A stretch of 25,111 nucleotides of DNA, from positions 1 to 25,111 of the forward strand of contig LJUY01000040.1 of the NCBI GenBank assembly GCA_001304015.1, given 5' to 3'. The translations under genes and the position numbers were made by a program. The DNA comes from a candidate division Zixibacteria bacterium SM23_81 (GTDB taxonomy: Bacteria > SM23-81). Below are positions 16,163 to 23,562 of this stretch, in pieces. The notes beneath the pieces were generated by a model. It had not been told where the DNA came from. It was given only the letters and a program-made list of their open reading frames with translations, and searched no databases. The stretch's first letter is position 1. Every line of letters begins with the position of its first letter.

Positions 16163-16938
16163 GTGAGTCTGTGGTCGAAATCAAAGACCTATGGGTGTCT
16201 CTAGGTCACGATTTTATCCTTCGGGAAATCAATTTGGAAATTCACAGGGGGACATTTCTGGGATTCATCGGCCCCAATGGTGGCGGCAAAACTACACTGT
16301 TGCAGGTCATTCTGGGCTTGATTAAGCCCAACAGGGGAGAGGTACGGGTTTTTGGCCGTCCTCCGGGACACCATAAAAACAAGGGCCTCATAGGGTACGT
16401 GCCGCAGAGGGCCTTTGCTGATCTGAGCTTCCCGGTGTCTGTGTTCGACGTGGTGATGATGGGGCGGTACTCCAAGATAGGGCTGTGGCATAAGGCCACA
16501 ATTGAAGATCGACGCCAGGTGCTGGAGATATTGGAGGCTGTGGAGATGGCTCATCTACGGGATCGACCCATCGGGCACCTCTCCGGAGGAGAGCAGCAGC
16601 GTGTGTTCATCGCCCAAGCACTGGCCAGCAAGCCCCAGATGCTGTTGCTGGACGAGCCCACCTCCGGGATAGATAGCAAAGCCCAGGGAGCTTTTTATGG
16701 ACTTCTGGGCAGACTAAGAAAAGAGCTCTCTCTGACCATGGTCTTGGTCTCGCACGACATCGGGGCTGTTCCCTATCACACCGATGAAATTGCCTGCCTC
16801 AATCAGAGGCTCCACCTTCACGGAAAGTCCACCGAGGTGCTGGATGGCAATGGACTGAAAAAGGTTTACGGCTGCGAGGTGGAGATGTTGGTACACGGTA
16901 AAATCCCCCATCGAGTTATCGGAGAGCATCGTGATTGA
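16159..16938 (+). CDS. Zinc/manganese ABC transporter ATP-binding protein (ZnuC-like)
   Basis: The cytoplasmic ATPase that powers the metal importer, 259 residues. Walker A is GPNGGGKTT (38-46), the ABC signature LSGGEQQR (141-148), Walker B LLLDEP (162-167) and the switch histidine H199 (SHD). The Q-loop is in YVPQRAF (80-86). The GTG start lies within the last codons of the binding-protein gene (four-base overlap), and the end overlaps the permease gene by eight bases, which points to translational coupling. The C-terminal extension after the H-loop (ACLNQRLHLHGK) matches this metal-importer group. Confidence 0.94.
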   Translation: MSESVVEIKDLWVSLGHDFILREINLEIHRGTFLGFIGPNGGGKTTLLQVILGLIKPNRGEVRVFGRPPGHHKNKGLIGYVPQRAFADLSFPVSVFDVVMMGRYSKIGLWHKATIEDRRQVLEILEAVEMAHLRDRPIGHLSGGEQQRVFIAQALASKPQMLLLDEPTSGIDSKAQGAFYGLLGRLRKELSLTMVLVSHDIGAVPYHTDEIACLNQRLHLHGKSTEVLDGNGLKKVYGCEVEMLVHGKIPHRVIGEHRD

Positions 16939-17740
16939 ACCTTTCCAGCTTGGATTTATGCAGCGGGCATTGATGGGTGGTGTCCTCATCGCCTGCTTGT
17001 GTTCTCTGTTCTCCGTCTTCGTTCTTCTGAAGCGCCTCTCCTTCATCGGGGTGGGAATCTCACACTCTGCCTTCGGGGGTGTGGCCCTGGGTTTTCTGCT
17101 GGGGATGAACCCGACCGTAACGGCCATCCTTTTCTCCGGGGCCATCGCCTTGTTGATTGGTTTCATCAACCGTCAGGGGAAACTGCACGAGGACACGGCT
17201 ATCGGGATTTTCTTCGCCCTGACCATGGCTCTGGGCATCGTCTTCATCGGGCTCTCGCGTCGCTATAACGTGGACCTCTTTGGGTATCTGTTTGGCAACA
17301 TTCTGGCCATCACCCGAGGCGACTTGGTGCTGATGCTGGTGTTGGCTCCTCTGGTTTTCGCGCTGGTCATTTCACTTTTCAAAGAGCTTCTTTTCCTCAG
17401 TTTTGATGAGCAAGTGGCCCAGGTGAGTGGAGTGGCCGTATCTCCCGTTTACTATGTCTTCTTGCTGTCCATGGCCGTCACCATCATCATTGCTATTAAG
17501 CTCATCGGCATCGTCTTGGTTTCGGCCCTTTTGGTGCTCCCAGCCGCCACCGCCCGCCAACTCACGCACAACTATCGGAGTCTGGTTCTTTACTCGGTGG
17601 TCATCGGGGTGATCTCCACCATAGCCGGACTGATTCTGTCTTACAAGTTGAACCTGGCCTCAGGGGCGACCATAGTGCTTTTCGCGGGAATGTTGTTCTT
17701 CGCCTCATTGCTCTATGCCCGGCTGAAGGAAGGTCGATGA
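16931..17740 (+). CDS. Zinc/manganese ABC transporter permease (ZnuB-like, ABC-3 family)
   Basis: An inner-membrane channel subunit of 269 residues, with about eight hydrophobic segments. Features of ABC-3 permeases are ISHSAFGGVALGFLLG (about 43-58), DTAIGIFFALTMALGIVFI and the loop IGIVLVSALLVLPAATARQL near the end. A GTG start is used, overlapping the ATPase stop region. It is the last gene of the operon; a terminator follows within 65 bases. The metal could be zinc, manganese or iron; the His-rich loop of the binding protein favours zinc. Confidence 0.94.
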   Translation: MIEPFQLGFMQRALMGGVLIACLCSLFSVFVLLKRLSFIGVGISHSAFGGVALGFLLGMNPTVTAILFSGAIALLIGFINRQGKLHEDTAIGIFFALTMALGIVFIGLSRRYNVDLFGYLFGNILAITRGDLVLMLVLAPLVFALVISLFKELLFLSFDEQVAQVSGVAVSPVYYVFLLSMAVTIIIAIKLIGIVLVSALLVLPAATARQLTHNYRSLVLYSVVIGVISTIAGLILSYKLNLASGATIVLFAGMLFFASLLYARLKEGR

Positions 17741-17781
17741 TCGGTTTTGCTCAAATATCGATTCAGAGCAAAAGAGAATAT

Positions 17782-17804
17782 GACCTCAGGAGAGGTCTTT
17801 TTTT
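17782..17804 (+). terminator. Rho-independent terminator of the metal transporter operon
   Basis: GACCTC (17782-17787), the loop AGGA and GAGGTC (17792-17797), followed by seven T. A textbook small terminator 40 bases past the permease stop. Confidence 0.85.
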
Positions 17805-17823
17805 ATGCTTACGTCAGAAATCC

Positions 17824-17852
17824 TTGACATGTGGTCTCGAATGGACTAAAAT
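17824..17852 (+). promoter_or_regulatory. Sigma70-type promoter for the methyltransferase gene
   Basis: TTGACA (17824-17829), a 17-base spacer and TAAAAT (17847-17852), directly after the preceding terminator. Leader of about 85 bases. Confidence 0.7.
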
Positions 17853-17944
17853 GGACGTAGTTGTAAAGTTGACTTCGTCAATTACCCTATATCTCGACCA
17901 GTGTGGCGCGTTCAACCAAGGCGTTTCTTCTTCTGGAGAGGTTT

Positions 17945-18691
17945 ATGAAGACATGGCACGAAGATGACGAGTTTTGGCGAACCATGGCTCCGGCTTTGTT
18001 TGCCCGAAGGCACTGGGAAGACGCCTCCCTGGAGGTCGACGGAGTGCTCCGACTTACTGAGATCCCCGCGGGATCTCGTGTGCTGGACCTATGTTGTGGA
18101 CCCGGACGGCACAGCCTGGAGCTGGCCCGACGGGGTTTCCAAGTGACAGCGGTGGATCGAAACACAGAGTATTTGGATCGTGCCAAGATCCAGGCTGAAA
18201 AAGAGGCTTTGGAGATCGAGTTCGTCCAAGAAGATATGCGCCGCTTTCGGAGGTCTTCCGCTTTTCACCTGGCCTTGAACCTGTATACGTCATTTGGATA
18301 CTTCGAGGATCCCCAGGAAGATCTGCAAGTTGCCGAAAACTTGTCTGCTTCCCTGAAGTCCGGCGGAAAACTGATAATGGAGATGATGGGCCGTGAAGTC
18401 TTGGCCAGGATCTTCCGGGAGCGAGACTGGCGACACACCGATGAAGGGGATTTTCTCCTGGAGGAACGCCAAATTTCTCCGGATTGGACTTGGATGGAAA
18501 ACAAGTGGATATTGATCAAAAATCAAAAGATAAGAGCCTTTCAGCTGTCCCTACGACTGTATGGTGCCTCGGACTTGGCCCAGCTGTTACGGGAATCGGG
18601 TTTTCCAGATGTGAGGCAGTTTGGCAGCTTGCAGGGCACACCCTATGACCACACGGCCAAGCGCTTGGTGATTCTGGCGGTCAAACAGTAA
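17945..18691 (+). CDS. Class I SAM-dependent methyltransferase
   Basis: A cytoplasmic Rossmann-fold methyltransferase of 248 residues. Motif I is VLDLCCGPGRHSLELARRG (46-64), and D71 (VTAVDRN) should bind the ribose of S-adenosylmethionine. Motif II/III lies around FVQEDMRRF and LALNLYTSFGYF. The post-core region (GTPYDHTAKRLVILAVKQ) ends the last beta-strand. The substrate cannot be deduced; small molecule, quinone-like and protein targets are all possible in this broad family. The ATG at 17945 has GGAGAGG three bases upstream; the open frame extends to 17903 without better support. It has its own promoter and may be transcribed with pyrD, which starts 113 bases downstream. Confidence 0.88.
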   Translation: MKTWHEDDEFWRTMAPALFARRHWEDASLEVDGVLRLTEIPAGSRVLDLCCGPGRHSLELARRGFQVTAVDRNTEYLDRAKIQAEKEALEIEFVQEDMRRFRRSSAFHLALNLYTSFGYFEDPQEDLQVAENLSASLKSGGKLIMEMMGREVLARIFRERDWRHTDEGDFLLEERQISPDWTWMENKWILIKNQKIRAFQLSLRLYGASDLAQLLRESGFPDVRQFGSLQGTPYDHTAKRLVILAVKQ

Positions 18692-18804
18692 CAAACGGTG
18701 CCTTGTTCTGATTGAGAAACCTTTAGGGGTGAAATGAATAGGAAGTTAAAAAAGTGGAATCCCTGCAGGGACGGAGGGCTACTAGTTTTGCTGAGGAGAC
18801 TTTA

Positions 18805-19725
18805 ATGGTCGATCTGTCCATCGAAATGGGAAGTCTGCGCCTAAAAAATCCCGTTCTGGTCGCTTCGGGAACCTACGGGTGGGGCCAGGAATACAGAAGG
18901 TTGCTTGATCCTGACCTGTTGGGAGGATTGATCACCAAGGCCGTAACGCTGCATCCCCGGGAGGGGAATCCGCCCCCTCGGATTGTCGAGACAAGCTGCG
19001 GGCTGCTCAATTCCATCGGCTTAGCCAACGTGGGGGTTGAGGCCTTTATTCGGGAAAAGCTACCCTTTCTGCAATCGGTGAAGACAGCCGTGATCGTCAA
19101 TGTGGCCGGCAGCACTCTTGAGGAATATGTGGAGGTGGTCAACCGTTTGGAGGAGCATTCGGGCATCGATGCGCTGGAGATCAATATTTCCTGTCCCAAT
19201 GTCAAGGAGGGTGGGATGATCTTCGGCTGCGATCCTCAATCGGCCTGCCGTCTGCTCTCGGCGGTCAGGAAGGTCACCCAGCGGTTCCTCATCGCGAAGC
19301 TCTCTCCCAACGTGACGGACATCGCCACTATCGCCCACAGTGCCGTGGATGCTGGGATGGAGGCCATTTCCTTGATCAACACATTGGTGGGTATGGCTAT
19401 CGATGTGAACACCGGGAGACCTCGGCTCTCCACCGTAACCGGGGGTCTATCAGGGCCAGCCATAAAGCCAGTAGCTCTGGCCATGGTCTGGAAGGTGGCT
19501 CAGAAAGTCTCCCTTCCGGTCATCGGGGTGGGAGGGATTATGACCACCGAGGATGCCATGGAGTTCCTTTTGGCCGGAGCCTGCGCCGTACAGGTGGGCA
19601 CCGCAAATTTCGTCAACCCACAGGCTCCCCTGAGGATTATCGAGGGGCTCGAAGAGGTCTGCTCTCGGCGGGGATTGAGAAGCATTCGGGAGCTTGTGGG
19701 TCAGGTTGAGGCGGCTGATGGATAG
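18805..19725 (+). CDS. pyrD: Dihydroorotate dehydrogenase, class 1B catalytic subunit
   Basis: Oxidises dihydroorotate to orotate with FMN in the cytoplasm; 306 residues. The class 1 catalytic cysteine is C130 in EINISCPN, and the FMN-phosphate region is VIGVGGIMTTEDAMEFLLAGA followed by VQVGTAN. The substrate-binding stretch GLLNSIGLAN (66-75) and KLSPNVTDI are conserved. The pattern EGGMIFGCDP matches class 1B enzymes, which need PyrK, and pyrK is present at 14193. The ATG at 18805 has GAGGAG six bases upstream; the frame opens earlier, at 18754. Confidence 0.95.
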   Translation: MVDLSIEMGSLRLKNPVLVASGTYGWGQEYRRLLDPDLLGGLITKAVTLHPREGNPPPRIVETSCGLLNSIGLANVGVEAFIREKLPFLQSVKTAVIVNVAGSTLEEYVEVVNRLEEHSGIDALEINISCPNVKEGGMIFGCDPQSACRLLSAVRKVTQRFLIAKLSPNVTDIATIAHSAVDAGMEAISLINTLVGMAIDVNTGRPRLSTVTGGLSGPAIKPVALAMVWKVAQKVSLPVIGVGGIMTTEDAMEFLLAGACAVQVGTANFVNPQAPLRIIEGLEEVCSRRGLRSIRELVGQVEAADG

Positions 19726-19808
19726 ACTGGCCAGTGAGAGGTGAGCATGGGAATTCATGATGAGGTTAAAGCTGAAGACTGGCAAGGCGAACCTGCCGAG
19801 GTGAGAAA

Positions 19809-20240
19809 ATGAGATGTTATTGGCCTGGACACCTTGGGATCATGTTGTTACTCTTGACCTTGATGAGCTGCACTCCCTCTCCCCGATACACCAGCGCTAA
19901 GCGCCCTCCGGAGGAGAGTCCAGCTGAGAATCCGAAGCAAGAACAAGAGGGAATCTCCTCTTACTACGGGGCGGAGTTCCATGGCCGTCAGACTGCAAAC
20001 GGTGAGATTTACAACATGTACGCCATGACCGCTGCCCACCGAACTCTGCCATTCAACACTTGGCTCTTGGTCACCAATCTGGACAACGGCAAGCAAGTGA
20101 CAGTCCGTATTAACGATCGAGGACCTTTTGCCAAGGGCAGGATCATCGACCTCTCTTATGGAGCAGCCCAGAAGATTGGCATAGTAGGTTCAGGAACGGC
20201 CAAGGTGAGGCTGGAAGTGCTGGAGTTGGGGGGGCAGTAG
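19809..20240 (+). CDS. RlpA-like septal ring lipoprotein with double-psi beta-barrel
   Basis: A 143-residue lipoprotein. The signal ends LTLMSC, so C21 would be lipidated. After a Pro/Glu linker (about 22-48), residues 49-140 form the double-psi beta-barrel of RlpA: SSYYGAEFHGRQTANGE, TAAHRTLPFNT, VTNLDNGKQVTVRINDRGPF and RIIDLSYGAAQKIG. Some RlpA proteins are lytic transglycosylases acting on naked glycan strands at division sites. There is no C-terminal SPOR domain, so septal targeting is uncertain. GAGGTGAG precedes the ATG. It sits 83 bases after pyrD with no visible promoter, so it may be read through from pyrD. Confidence 0.93.
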   Translation: MRCYWPGHLGIMLLLLTLMSCTPSPRYTSAKRPPEESPAENPKQEQEGISSYYGAEFHGRQTANGEIYNMYAMTAAHRTLPFNTWLLVTNLDNGKQVTVRINDRGPFAKGRIIDLSYGAAQKIGIVGSGTAKVRLEVLELGGQ

Positions 20241-20275
20241 GGACACCAGGCAGGGTGCAAAGTGAAAAATGCAAA

Positions 20276-20632
20276 ATGTGAAAGAATGACCTATCAGATC
20301 GACTACTGGACTTCTCAGCGAAGGTCATCCAGATAGTAGCTAAATTGAGGAATACAGCACCTGGGCGTCATATCTGTAATCAATTGATGCGATAAGGAAC
20401 TCCAGCAGGCGCTGACTACGAAGAAGCATGCGCTGCGGGGAGCTGGGCGGATTTCATACACAAAATGTAGGTGGTCTTAAAAGAATTGCGCGAATCATCT
20501 TACTGGTTGCATTTGATCAGAAAAACGGGCTCTGTTCCTAAAGAAGATAGAAAGCTTGCGGAACTTATGCTGGAATCAATGGAATTGACGAATATCGCGG
20601 CGAAATCGATTGCTACAGCAAAGAGAAGTTAA
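20276..20632 (+). pseudogene. Four-helix-bundle protein (23S rRNA intervening-sequence family), three in-frame stops
   Basis: One reading frame of 118 codons, with no frameshift, spells a typical member of this small family (about 115-120 residues). Visible blocks are NDLSDRLLDFSAKVIQIVAK, then NTAPGRHICNQLMR, GTPAGADYEEACAAGSWADF, IHKM, VVLKELRESSYWLHLIRK and ELMLESMELTNIAAKSI, ending TAKRS. Stops interrupt it: TGA right after the ATG (20279-20281), TAA where the family has Ser of RSGTSP (20393-20395; TCA to TAA is one change), and TAG after DFIHKM (20468-20470), where Lys is expected. Lost Ser/Asn positions (GTPAGADY for the usual GTSPAANY) also show decay. The native function of the family is unclear. 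Three different stops in 118 codons argue against recoding. Confidence 0.8.
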
Positions 20633-20670
20633 TTTTTCACTTTTCATTTTTCACTTTTCATTTTTCATTT
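20633..20670. repeat. Tandem 14-mer, two exact copies plus a partial
   Basis: TTTTTCACTTTTCA occurs at 20633-20646 and 20647-20660, followed by TTTTTCATTT. Its inverted form appears at 20257-20284 on the other side of the pseudogene. Confidence 0.75.
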
Positions 20671-20682
20671 GGTTATGTTTCA

Positions 20683-21495
20683 ATGACTTTTACAAAAAAA
20701 CTCATCCAGGCTTCACGAACAAACAACTCTTTGCTCTGCGTGGGGCTGGACGTGGATCTGGATCGAGTCCCACCATTTCTTCTAGCCGAAAAAGATGTTG
20801 TAGGAGCATTCAACCGGGCCATCATCGAGGCCACCGCCGATCTGGTCTGCGCCTACAAACCCAATGTGGCTTTCTACGAAGCTCTTGGTGAGAGGGGGTG
20901 GCGCGCGCTTCACAAGACCCGTCGATACGTGCCTAAAGAGATCCCCATCATCGCCGATGCCAAGCGGGGTGACATTGGCAACACGGCCCGGATGTATGCC
21001 AAGGCCTTTTTCGAGGATATGGATTTCGATGCCATCACCGTGAATCCCTATATGGGCTTCGACGCCGTGGAACCCTTTGTGAAGTTTGGCGACAAGTGCG
21101 CTTTCGTCCTCTGCCTGACATCTAATCCCAGCGCCGAGGAATTTCAGCGATTCTCGATAAATAAGCGTCCCCTCTTCCTTGAGGTGGCCCATAAGGTGGT
21201 AGCTTGGAGTCAGCACGGCTCATGTGGTTTGGTGGTGGGCGCCACCCAGGCCGGTGATCTGAAACGGGTCCGTGAGGTTGCCCCCCAATTACCCATATTG
21301 ATCCCCGGGGTGGGCGCCCAGGGCGGCGATCTGGCTGCGGCCGTGCGAGATGGCGTGAACGAATCTGGCGAGTTGGCCATCATAAACGTATCCCGATCCA
21401 TCCTCTACGCCTCGGCAGAGAGGGATTTTGCCCATCGTGCCCGCCAGGAAGCCATGAGGCTTCGGGACGAGATCAACAGACATCGCGGCGGGTAA
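20683..21495 (+). CDS. pyrF: Orotidine 5'-phosphate decarboxylase
   Basis: Converts OMP to UMP, the last step of de novo pyrimidine synthesis; 270 residues, the longer form (type 2) of the enzyme. The catalytic Asp-x-Lys-x-x-Asp array is at 92-97 in DAKRGDIGNTA; GLDVDLDRVP (21-30) and YKPNVAFYEALG (58-69) bind substrate. The phosphate-binding region is VVGATQ and IPGVGAQGGD. The ATG at 20683 has no recognisable ribosome site in the 20 bases before it, which are T-rich; the IVS-like element ends only 12 bases upstream and may have replaced the original leader. pyrE starts 24 bases after the stop. Confidence 0.95.
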   Translation: MTFTKKLIQASRTNNSLLCVGLDVDLDRVPPFLLAEKDVVGAFNRAIIEATADLVCAYKPNVAFYEALGERGWRALHKTRRYVPKEIPIIADAKRGDIGNTARMYAKAFFEDMDFDAITVNPYMGFDAVEPFVKFGDKCAFVLCLTSNPSAEEFQRFSINKRPLFLEVAHKVVAWSQHGSCGLVVGATQAGDLKRVREVAPQLPILIPGVGAQGGDLAAAVRDGVNESGELAIINVSRSILYASAERDFAHRARQEAMRLRDEINRHRGG

Positions 21496-21519
21496 TATAT
21501 TTCTTTTTGGAGGGTATCA

Positions 21520-22101
21520 GTGCTCGCGCAAGAGGAAATTCAGCGAATATTTCGGGAGACTGGGGCCTTGCTGTCGGGTCACTTTCTGCTCTCCTCTGGC
21601 CTGCACAGTCCGGTCTATTTTCAGTGTGCTCTGGTCTTACAATATCCTCAACACGCCGAGCATCTCGGAGCCGAGCTGGCCGCTCGATTCCGGGATGATG
21701 GGGTGGATTTGGTCATCTCCCCGGCTGTGGGGGGAATCGTGGTGGGACAGGAGGTGGGACGTGCCCTGGGGGTTCGTGCCATCTTCGCCGAGCGAGAATC
21801 CGGCCAGATGAGCCTGCGTCGAGGGTTTCACATTGAGCGGGGGGAGCGAGCTCTGGTTGTTGAGGACGTGATCACCACAGGTGGTTCCACCGAAGAGGTG
21901 ATGAGGCTGGTGGAGAAGTGGGAGGGGCGGGTAACAGGTGTGGGTGCGTTGGTGGACCGGAGCGTGGGTGCCCTCACTTGGGATGTTCCCGTGAAGAGTC
22001 TGACGAAATTGGACGTCATGGTTTATGCTCCCGAGGAATGTCCCCTATGTCGGGATAAGATACCTGTGATAAAACCGGGCAGTCGTGAGCGGAATTTATG
22101 A
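21520..22101 (+). CDS. pyrE: Orotate phosphoribosyltransferase
   Basis: Joins orotate to PRPP to make OMP, one step before PyrF; 193 residues, usual length. The PRPP-binding loop ALVVEDVITTGGSTEE is at 111-126, the flexible-loop lysine region is ERESGQMSLRRGF (91-103), and SGLHSPVYF (26-34) is the N-terminal substrate motif. The C-terminal EECPLCRDKIPVIKPGSR is common in this subgroup. A GTG start at 21520 is well supported by GGAGGG five bases upstream. It is probably translated from the same message as pyrF, whose stop is 24 bases upstream. Confidence 0.95.
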   Translation: MLAQEEIQRIFRETGALLSGHFLLSSGLHSPVYFQCALVLQYPQHAEHLGAELAARFRDDGVDLVISPAVGGIVVGQEVGRALGVRAIFAERESGQMSLRRGFHIERGERALVVEDVITTGGSTEEVMRLVEKWEGRVTGVGALVDRSVGALTWDVPVKSLTKLDVMVYAPEECPLCRDKIPVIKPGSRERNL

Positions 22102-22366
22102 TAGAGGATGGCGATTTGCGTTTGTCGGCATCGAGGCTCGTAACGTCAGTCGTAAATCGAAACTCGTTCTTTCTCTTGGCTTTGTAGTAACCCCCTCGAG
22201 GAACCCACTTCGACAGACGATTGTCGTAGTGAGCTTCGAGACCGCAAAACGATTCACGAGTCTCGCTAACAGTAGTACAGAGCCACTCCTTGATCTCAGC
22301 TGTGAGCTCTTAACCACCACCAAGCCCTAAATCTCATCCATCGTCCCTGAGCCCTTTAGGTCACTC

Positions 22367-23431
22367 ATGATCACCATCGACGGTTCCTATGGTGAAGGCG
22401 GAGGCCAGATTCTGAGAACCAGCCTGGCCATCTCCTCCGTTCTTGGCCAAGAGTTAGAGATCGTCAACATCCGAGCCAGACGGAAAAAATCCGGGCTGAT
22501 GCCGCAACATCTAACGGCCTGCCGAGCCGTAGCCGACATCACCGAGGGGAAACTGGAAGGAGCACAACTGGAGTCAACCAAACTGCGTTATTTTCCAAAA
22601 GTCGCCCAGCCCGGACGATATCGTTTCGACGTCAGCCAGGTTAAATCCAGCGCCGGCTCCACCGGAATGATCTTTCAAACCATCCTGCCGGTTTTAGCCC
22701 TGGCCCAGGGCAGCTCTGAGGTCACTCTTTTGGGGGGCACTCACACCCCGTGGAGTCCACCCATCGATTATCTACAAGAGGTCTTTCTTTTGGCCATAGC
22801 CCGGCTGGGCTTCCGGGCACAGCTCTCTTGTGAGCGGTGGGGCTGGTATCCCCGGGGTGGGGGCGTCGTGCGCGGACGAGTGGAGCCAGCACGCCGGGTT
22901 TCGGGCTGCGACTTCTCAGAGCGTGGCTCGCGACTCTCCCTGTTGGGGCTTTCTGTCGTCTCCCGTTTGCCCCTGAGCATCGCCCAGCGCCAGCGTGATC
23001 AGGCCCTCAGAGGGCTTCACAGAGAGGGATTGTCCGCCGACATCGAGGTCTCAGAGGTGCCCTCTGTGGCCCCGGGCACTTTCATCATCCTGTTGGCCAG
23101 GTTCGAGAAAATCACCGCGGGCTTCAGCGCTTTGGGCAGACGGGGAAAGCCAGCTGAGACCGTCGCCGACGAGGCCGTTGCTGAGATGCTGGCTTACTTA
23201 CGTGCTCCGGGGGCCGTTGATCCTCATCTGGCCGATCAGCTGGTGCTGTATATGACACTGGCTCATGGTGTCTCCCGGCTCACCACCACCTCCATCTCCG
23301 GGCATCTATTAACCAACGTCTGGGTGTTGGAACAGTTTCTGCCGGGCCGGCTGATAGTGGAGGGCAATGAGGGCGAAGCTGGCGCCGTCGTCGTGAAGGG
23401 CATCGGCCTTCCCGGAGACCGTGCAGCGTGA
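22367..23431 (+). CDS. rtcA: RNA 3'-terminal phosphate cyclase
   Basis: Uses ATP to turn RNA 3'-phosphate ends into 2',3'-cyclic phosphates; 354 residues, the family length. It begins with the hallmark IDGSYGEGGGQILRTSLA (4-21). RARRKKSGLMPQHLTA, QVKSSAGSTGMIFQTILP and GGTHTPWSPPIDYL are strongly conserved. The nucleophile that becomes adenylylated should be H313 in SGHLLTNVWVLEQFLP. The C-terminal half includes the small inserted domain (about 180-275). In many bacteria rtcA sits beside rtcB and rtcR; neither is seen here. No strong Shine-Dalgarno is visible before the ATG. The preceding 265 bases hold no gene that I can support. Confidence 0.95.
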   Translation: MITIDGSYGEGGGQILRTSLAISSVLGQELEIVNIRARRKKSGLMPQHLTACRAVADITEGKLEGAQLESTKLRYFPKVAQPGRYRFDVSQVKSSAGSTGMIFQTILPVLALAQGSSEVTLLGGTHTPWSPPIDYLQEVFLLAIARLGFRAQLSCERWGWYPRGGGVVRGRVEPARRVSGCDFSERGSRLSLLGLSVVSRLPLSIAQRQRDQALRGLHREGLSADIEVSEVPSVAPGTFIILLARFEKITAGFSALGRRGKPAETVADEAVAEMLAYLRAPGAVDPHLADQLVLYMTLAHGVSRLTTTSISGHLLTNVWVLEQFLPGRLIVEGNEGEAGAVVVKGIGLPGDRAA

Positions 23432-23562
23432 TACGTGTGGCCTGGCGACCCTGGTATGATGACTTTTTCCACCATTATTAAAACCACGCAACACACAAGA
23501 CGCAACTGATTCACATGTGACCTCTATGATTCATACGTGAGGTTTTTGGAGGAACTTGACAG

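Larger units (their letters stand above)
20257..20670. mobile_element. IVS-like insertion: decayed four-helix-bundle gene between AT-rich inverted repeats
   Basis: The left end (20257-20284; GCAAAGTGAAAAATGCAAAA) and the reverse complement of the right end (20633-20670) share AAGTGAAAAATG and nearby sequence, so the broken gene at 20276-20632 lies between imperfect inverted repeats. The arrangement resembles the intervening sequences found in some 23S rRNA genes and related stand-alone insertions. It occupies nearly the whole gap between the rlpA-like gene and pyrF. The element's boundaries and mobility are inferred. Confidence 0.45.

Noticed and set aside
20276-20632. Stop-codon readthrough or recoding that would make the IVS-family gene functional
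   Set aside because: Three different stop codons occur in 118 codons, one right after the ATG, and conserved residues are also lost; other genes in the window use the standard code.
20633-20670. Possible terminator or promoter tract before pyrF
   Set aside because: It has no internal stem; the T-rich text is a tandem 14-mer whose inverted partner lies beyond the pseudogene, so an element end explains it better.
22102-22366. Small gene between pyrE and rtcA
   Set aside because: The open frames in both directions are short, Ser/Thr/Arg-rich and lack start signals or family resemblance; the region looks like degenerate spacer.
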